A DNA stretch of 64,000 nt, from the NCBI GenBank assembly GCA_005406025.1, contig BGZK01000490.1, positions 248,001 to 312,000 of the forward strand, given 5' to 3'. A model generated the notes under the pieces. It worked only from the letters and a program-made list of their open reading frames with translations, made no database searches and was not told where the DNA came from. A program made the position numbers and the translations under genes. Source of the DNA: Eumeta japonica. Its lineage: Eukaryota > Arthropoda > Insecta > Lepidoptera > Psychidae. Below are positions 54,001 through 63,000 of this stretch, in pieces (position 1 is the first letter of the stretch; every line of letters starts with the position of its first letter).

Positions 54001-57000
54001 TAGAACAGCTGCATGGCAAGCGCATCTTCGGGACGTATTTCCGCGTCAGCTTCTACGGTTCCAAATTCGGCGACCTGAACGGCGAGGAGTTCGTGTATAA
54101 GGAGCACGCGCTCACCAAGCTGCCCGAGATATTCAGCCGTCTAGAAGTAACATTGACAACCTCATATTAATCCTATCATATACTTAGAACCAATATCGTC
54201 ACACACAAATAATGTAACTAATATTATACAGATTGATTTTAAATTTTTGTATCAGTTATAGTATAGAGATACTATGGCTGATACAAAAATTTAAAGTTTA
54301 TTGTATGCAATCATTTTCATATAAGACTTTATACCATTAATTAAACCAATGTGTCAGTATAAACATCTGACAAATTTCTCATCTTTTTAACTGTAAGCAG
54401 CCGAGTAAGTCTTTTCGTTAACTGATTTTATGTAACAATTTTATTTACATTACAAAAAAATTAAAGTAAACTCGAAATTCTATCAATAAAACGATGTTAT
54501 TGCATTATATATATAAAATAAAAACTTTTGTGTTGCACAGAATTTCTATGGGCAACGTTTTGGACCTGAAAACGTGGTCATCATCAAAGATTCGAACAAC
54601 GTGGATGCGAGCACCCTTGACCCCGACAAGGCCTTCATCCAGATCACGTACGTGGAGCCGTATTTCGAACCCTACGAGCTACGGCACCGCGTCACGCACT
54701 ACGAGAGGAACTTCAACATCAGTGAGTTCATTGTCCATATTTTTATTGCCAAGTAGAACTAACAATAGGAATCATTTGAATATTGATTGTTAAATTGTAA
54801 TCTGGATTGAGAAGATGCAAGATTAATTAAATTGTTAATCAAAAAGCTGTATGACCCATCTACATACTTTAATAGTTAAAATTTAACTGCCAACACATTA
54901 GTTAATTAGTTTAACATTTCAAAATAAAGCTCAAAGAGGAAAGCATATAAAATTGAATAACTCATCTTTCTACATTGAGTGGATAACACAATTAATGTTT
55001 GATGTTTTTGTAAGTCATGCTCTAAGGCCACCAAAAATTATCACATTGAACAATGAGTTATCGTGATGAAACACAAATTTGCTTCTATAAAAGTACCTTA
55101 GTTTACTATAGCTTCACATAAGAGAAATTTATAAAAGAGTCGAACCGTCCTCACTGTTTTCTATAAAATAGTTGAATTTTACTTTATAAATGATGGATGT
55201 GCCAATTTTTTATTTGTTATTGAAGAAATTTTTTTTTATGCATTTTTCTATACAAATTTATGTAAAATATTGAAATATTGATGAACTACTACATACCAAA
55301 AACGTAATAATGGCGAGATAATACATTACTAATGTATTATACATTAGATAATACATTATACCGTGCTAAATAATAGTAAGATACAATACTGACTTTATAC
55401 CAAAGCGGAGCCGGATGATGCAATCCCCCAACTTTTACTTGATACTTCTCAGTTCTTTTGTGATCCTGAAGCCCATGTTCACAAACACTCTTTTGGAAAA
55501 TCATTTACTACATATTCATCACAAATTGTGAATGTCATACTAGAAAACGTTCAGTACCGCAAAGACCATTGACATTATCTTATGGGATTACTTTTTTTAA
55601 TCACAATTTATTTATGCTACAGAACGTTTCATGTACGCGACGCCATTCACGGTGGACGGGCGTGCGCACGGCGATCTAGCCGAACAGTGCAAGAGGAAGA
55701 CCATCCTCACTACGGCGCACCACTTCCCTTACGTGAAGACGAGGATACAGGTCTATACTTATACTATAGTGAAGGAAATTTAGGAACTATGTGAAAAAGA
55801 ACTTGTGTTTTACTTAATGGGGTGTCACCTAGAGGGGATTTATAGTCAGTCATGTATATCACAGTGGGACAGCTATGAAGCTCATAGTTTTATAAAAATA
55901 ATTATAGCCACAAACATCAGATCCATTAGATGCATTCTAAAATAAAAACCACTACGAAACATCTCTCCTCGTCCTTGATCACCTATGGGGTTTAACACAA
56001 AACTTACAACTGTTATGATACAGTAAAATATATTCTGTTATCATTTTATTGGGACTAGCTTTTTCGCTCGCAGCTCAGCCCGCGTGAAAATAGAATGAGT
56101 ACCTTCATCGTCAATCACAATCCCGGTTCTTATTCTCCACCCTGTTTGCGGCTCTGCTTTTGATGCCAATTTGTCTAACTCTTGATTCTGTACTCAGTCT
56201 TGATCTAAGTAGATTTCGTATTTGATCCCGCTCTAAATCATAGTTTCACCCTCAATTCTGATACTGGTACTGCTGTTTATTCCGGCCACATTCTTGATTC
56301 TAATTTTAATCCTATAATCAACTGCGACCTTTGTCTCATTCTCGATTTCGAGCCCTCTCGACTTTCAATCCTGCTCCCCGTCTTGTTTGTGATTTCAAAT
56401 CCACTAGGTTAGGTTACCAATTTGGATCAATCCAATATCAAAAAATCAAACACAATATCATAATAAAATTTACGATGTATTACTAGGCGATAACCTAGCT
56501 TTTTATGAATGAAAGAATTTATAGAATCGGTTCAGTTATTCGATTCAATGGTACAAATACGCATTTGACGTAGCCAAAATCGGGTGCAAATCCTAGTTTT
56601 TTTTTTTTTTATGCCTATAACCTTCACGCAAGTGCAAATAAAAAATTGGCAATTTTATCACAGTCAGATGAACAATATGGCAGCTCATAGAATATGAAGA
56701 AAGAAATATTGATTTTTAAATATTGGATTTCAATTTTTGTCCTATTTTTTTTAACAAGTACAGCCATATTTGAAATATATTATGGAATAAAAAATTATGA
56801 AACAAAGAAAATACTTATAAATCAGTATCTATTATTTAAATTAGTAATGTTATTTTTATTATGGATATACTAAAATTCTTTCCATATTTCTTATTAGAAC
56901 TGAGTGAGTTTTCAGGAATTGATGCAAATCTACACAGCTACATATTGTAGTATTTTTAAGTTATACCCAATATTCAATGTGGGAAACCCTAAACTAATTT

Positions 57001-60000
57001 CAATGTTTAGTATAAAAGTTTTAAAAAGTCATATGTTTTACCATAGAGATTTTACAACTTTCTTATGATCACTTTTACAAATGATGAGGTCTAAAGTCAT
57101 CGAAAATTTGTTTATGTAATACTCAAATGATCCTTAATTAATGATATGTGAAATACAGTATTATAATGCAAAATACAAATTTGCAAAAACATGGTTTTAT
57201 TAAGGTATTATGAACTCACAGTTCTTCATTTTTTACAATGGAATAAAACTGTGGCGGTTGATAAATTGCAATCACATCGCTCAATTTCACTAATGGTTAT
57301 TGTCAGTGCTAAGCAAATTTTGCAAGGAACCTTATAAAATAATGAAAACAATGTCAAGGTTTATGAATGGTCTGTGACAATTACTTTTTATTTCAAAAGT
57401 TAGATATGACTCGATTTTGTGTTCATTTTCTTCTATGTAATTAACTATGATTTACTGTAATGAGGTAAAATTTAAAATTCCTATTGTTACAACAGTCTTC
57501 TAGAATATTAGGTATACTTTAATATTTTTTCTGTTCAAATCTAATCCACGTAAATTTTATTTTTGACAAAGGTGGTGCAAAGAACTCAAATAATACTTTC
57601 GCCAATAGAGGTGGCCATTGAAGATATACAAAAGAAAGTAAGTACAAAATATACAAAATAATATATAACTAACATTAACTCATACCTGATTTTCAGAAAG
57701 GTAAGTAAAAGATCACAGGTTTCAATATGTTTTTTTGCATTCTTATTAACATTAAAATTTGGCTTTTTTTAATATATCACTGATTTGTTTTACACAAGAT
57801 TTTTAGGACCCTTTTTGCTGATCCCTAATTATAACCAACTTTCTATACCGCAATCTTCATTATAGATAACCAAAAACGCCTAGTGCGAAATTCTTTTACT
57901 CTTTTTACCATCTCATAGGATCCTATTTATCTGACTTTCGCATTTGCTCTACATTTAATATACTCACAGTAATTCATAACCAAACAACCCAAATAAACAA
58001 ATTCTTTACTAAACTTTTTCAACTCTCTCACTTACATCATGTCTACTATTCCATGCTTTTGTTTCTTTCAAACACCATTTGCCTAAGCTAGCTCTACATT
58101 TATATTTATACCTACTTTCCTAACTTGTTTCATTTTCCAATAATTCTTACACTGACGGTACAAGGTTTACTTGGCATACATGAGACATTTGGAAAATAAC
58201 TCGCCCACCACCTTTATATTTTTTCAAACCATTTAGAAAACTGATCATTAACATATCGAACAACAATGATAACATTTTTCACCACATTACACCATACACC
58301 TCTAAGAAACTCAAACCACTCACTGCATGCTTTATTTTTTCTAGTATAGGCACTGGAGTTTCTATATGTAGGTTTTAAATATCCTTGTAACACATATAGT
58401 AGTTACATTCCATAACGTGAATTAAGTGGGAATATCAAACTAAAATTATATTCACATTGTTATCTAGATAAACGAACTGGCCGCAGCCACAAGCCAGGAG
58501 CCCGCCGATCCGAAGATGCTTCAAATGGTGGTGCAAGGCTGTATTGGCACCACGGTCAACCAGGGCCCGCTAGAACTAGCTCAAGTACAAATTCTTGTTC
58601 ACAGCATATGCATACATATGTGTACATCATGATAATTAATCTCCACATGATTTTAGCTGTTGTATGAATGTCAATGTGTGTCAATGAACACATTAAAACA
58701 AATCGACATATGATATTATTTCTATATGTATTTTAATATCAATGCAAACGAACTCAAGCTGTCTAATTAGTATGATGGCAGTATATATTAAAATCAAATT
58801 TTATTTATAGTTACTATATATATAGGATTTTATTTAAAATTTTAGTTATCATCATACTATCAATAGTACACCCAATTTAGGTATCTAATTTAGTGTTACA
58901 GCAGAAATAATCTAAATTGGCAGGAATTTTCATTCTAAAGACTTGCACAAAAAAAAACAAAATATAAAATATACATAGGTGAAGAAAGATATTGTCTTCT
59001 TTTTCTCAGATTGTTATTTAATAAAACTGTTGAATCGAAATGTAAAAGAATTTGTTTATTACCATCAATTTGGAAATACTAGAAGGAGAAGAACTAGCAA
59101 GAAAGTTTTTTTTCATAAATGAGAGCTTTTTTTATAGCATATTCGAGAGGCAAACGAGCAAGCGAGCCATGGAGAGTAGATGGTCACCGCGTAGACTTTC
59201 GCTACCCAGAAATGTCAATGCGTTGCCGGCCTTTTGGGAGGGAATAGGATATTTGATTTGGGGGATCGGACCGAGGGACAAGGGTAGGGGGATAGGCCAC
59301 CGGAATTCACTCACCGAACAAAATGCAACAGCGAAAGCTACGACTTTACGTCCGCATTCTGACAGTATCGTGTTTCATCGATCCATCCAGCCCATTTTTG
59401 TGCTGCAGCCAAGTTGGCCGCAGTATGGCGCTACCACAGTAAAGTTAAATCTATTATGTCTATACCCAAACATTATTATCATTCGTGGAAACATTAATAA
59501 TCTTGTTTGTGACTTAGGTTTTGTTACATTTTTCAAATTGATTATCGTTTGGTTCTATTACTCTCCTAGGAGTATTATTATTAAAAGTGAATACGGTTTG
59601 TAGAATGACTATTACTGTCCTTTGACAGTCCGACTATAGAATTACGAAGATGTGGTATTTAGAAGACGGAAAGTATTTTTGCTGAGGCCGTTTAGTGTTT
59701 TTCAGCATATTCATATTTTCGTAAATATAATAACAATCGACAGTAAGAATGTTGATTTCGTTAAAATGAGCTCTTGGACTACATTTAAATTTAAACTTAC
59801 AAATATGTCATAACGCGCTCTTTTGTAACAAGTCCATATCAGTGCAAGAACAGAGATAGTGCCTTGTATTTACAAGGATATGATGAATGAGCAACAGAGC
59901 GAAATATATAAAGTTGATTTAGATATATTAAAATTATTGGTTTATCTGACCAGAAACATATTTATTTTATAACATGCTGAAAATTCATTGTTTCATTTCC

Positions 60001-63000
60001 ATTATACTTATTAGTACTGATTTCACGCATTAAATAAGTTGTATATAAACTGGTTTATAAAATTTGCAGGTATTCCTGGGCCCAGTAGCGGAGGGCACCC
60101 AACCTGCCACGCGGCTCACCAACAAACTGAGGCTGGCCTTCAAGGATTTCTCCAAGAAGTAAGTTATGCTTTGTTCTTTTTGTACTTTGTAGTGTTGAAC
60201 TGGGCTTGAACTTCATTGTATTGTAAATTCGCTTATAATTTTCTTTGATTAATCAAAAATAAATATTAATAAAAAACTTTATTAGGAACTTACCTAGAAA
60301 CTAGTATTTATATATACTTGTCATCGGAATTATTTCGAATCTAGTAACTACACATTTATTTTCTTTTTTAGTATACAAATTTGAAACATTAATATTTTAT
60401 ACTAAATCTCTCATAAATACATTTTCTCATCAATTTAAATTATTTGCATATTGGTGTGATTGTATAATATAATGGCATCATTTAATGATTTTTATAAGAA
60501 AATCTTTTTATGTTGTTTATGTATTAAATATAGGTAGCTCTATCCAATCATATGTACAAATTTTTCTAGTAGGTTTATCTGTAAAAATACATCAATGCAT
60601 ATACAGATTTTATAATGCATTATAATTTTTTATCTTAAATGTCAAATGTTCTATAAAACATTTCACATTTAAACTTTCACATTTAAACTTTCTCATTTAA
60701 TTAATTATATTTGTGTTATACCTACGTTTCTATGTTAACAGTCACTATATTAATTTTCCTCTTGGTTACTCTTTATAAAAAGTCTTATGAGGAGTTGCAC
60801 TATAAGATAAAAACTTAAATTGTAAAAGTATACATAAAATTTTGTAATACAGGTAATATGTATTGACAATTCAGCAATTTCTACTGATTACTCTTACAAG
60901 TTGCGTTTTTTCATTCTTGGATTTGGGTGTTAACCACAGTTTTAGTGACAGTCTAAGTTTAGGTCAATTTCATGAAGACTATTTCTAAATTTTTTTGTCA
61001 AATTTCATTGCGATATCAGTAAAATAAAGATCTATAAATGTAAACATATTTAGAAGCATAATGTAACTAACATTTAGTTTTATTGTGCTTCTAAATAAGT
61101 TTACATTTATGGATCCATCTGCCTCGAGGTGCTGAACCTACAAATTTTTATTACTTTTGTTACTTGTAATTAAAAAGTTTGACTTTTTTATATTACAGTC
61201 AAATGGTGTATAGACACTTTATTCTTGGAGCCCTTTAAGTTGATATTTGGAGTGACTACTACTTTACCATTGTCAAAGTGTTATTGTTTCAATATTCAAA
61301 GTGATTAACTGAATTAATGATAATTTAATTAAATATGAACCATTGATGATAACAGCCCAACTAGTGTGCCGCTTGCGACACGGAAGATGCAATTATGCAA
61401 TCTGGTAGTTTGTGCTATCCAGTGTTCTTCTGATCTATATTGTCGAAATGTCAAATGTCTCTTTAACTGTAATAAATCCTGAATCTACAGAAAGTATCCA
61501 AGTATTTTCTAATGTAAAAAGTTACAAACAGTCCCGAAAACTTTATAGTAATATTGATTGTAATTTATGTACATTTTTTTTATAAGCTCAAAGTAATAAA
61601 TATAAAATTGAAATGACAATATATTGAACTAATGTATATTGATTTAACAAAACAAATTAATAATGGAGCAGTCTGGCTAAATATCCATTAAAAACGCCAT
61701 ATAAGCTAAATAAAAAATATTTTAAACTTATAACATTTGAAATAAAAGAGAAAAATTTGAACATAACACGCGCCTATGAGCAGTTTTCAAAGCTAATGTA
61801 AAACATTAAAAATATTAATGTCACTCGAATTTTAACGTCCACGTTAATGGACACCGAAATAGAACACTCGAGTGATGAAAATGTTTAAAACATTCCTTTA
61901 TTCAGGTGTTACGATGCGCTTCGGAAAAATAAAAACCTAATAGGTATGGATCAGCGGGAGTACCAGCGCGAGCTGGAGCGCAACTACCAGCGGCTGACGG
62001 AGCGACTCGCGCCGCTCGTGCAGATGACGCCGGGCCACGTGGCCAGGCTCAGGTAATGCGATACGCTGATCGGATGAACCAGGGGGTGTTTAGAAAGACA
62101 AATAGTCTAAGATCTGCATTAGAAGCGACCTTCGCCCATCTGTTTAATAGATGAAATGTATTTTATATCAGATTTAGTATGTAAAAAAATATATCGCGAG
62201 TGGATTGGCTTAAAAATTTCTAGCCAGACTGTGATTAATTAAAAATTCAAAAAAGCCTTTTTTTGTTTAACATTGCACTTTTTAGTTTCAAGAAGAAATT
62301 TGTGTCACACAGTCACAAAGCAGTGTTTTTTGAGAATTTCTTAAACAGCCATGTGTAAATTACTAGTATAGACTTATCTTTTTAAATGGTTACGCCAACC
62401 CAATAGTTCAAGGAAAAATAAGACAACCCAACGTTTACATGTTCTAATGAGTGCAATGTTTCAAAAGTCATTTTCAAATATTTAATTAATCGTAGTCTGC
62501 TCAAGAATTTCTTAGCCAACCCACTCACGATATATTTTATAACATTCTAAAATTTATATAAGATACGTCCATCCATTAAGCAGATGGTCGAAAGTCGTTT
62601 CTAATTCGGATCTTCTACTAAAAAACCCTCAATCAACGACATGTAAAGTCTTCAATGCACATTGGACTTCCCGGAAGTGACATTTTATTTGGGTTCTATG
62701 AGTCAAACAAATGATACATTGTTTTCTCATATTGACATTTTTTTTTCATTCAATTAAATGTTTCTCTTTTGACCGAATATGTTTCAAAACCAATACATAA
62801 TAGACCGGGTATATTTCTTTATTTCATCATGTATGCCATGATGATTAGATACCCATAAAGAACACAACATATCTTCATAATATTGTCATTTATATGTCTC
62901 TTATCATAGACCTACGCACATCAACTTCGATCAACGGCGGCCTATTCCAATAGTCATTCTCAATACATGGTTTTATCATTGCACTGCAGGGCCACACCTT

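Noticed and set aside
59052..59603. 183-codon plus-strand open frame, the longest in the window
   Set aside because: It covers SINE-like copy 3; the reading has no domain and the other copies have stops in the same place.
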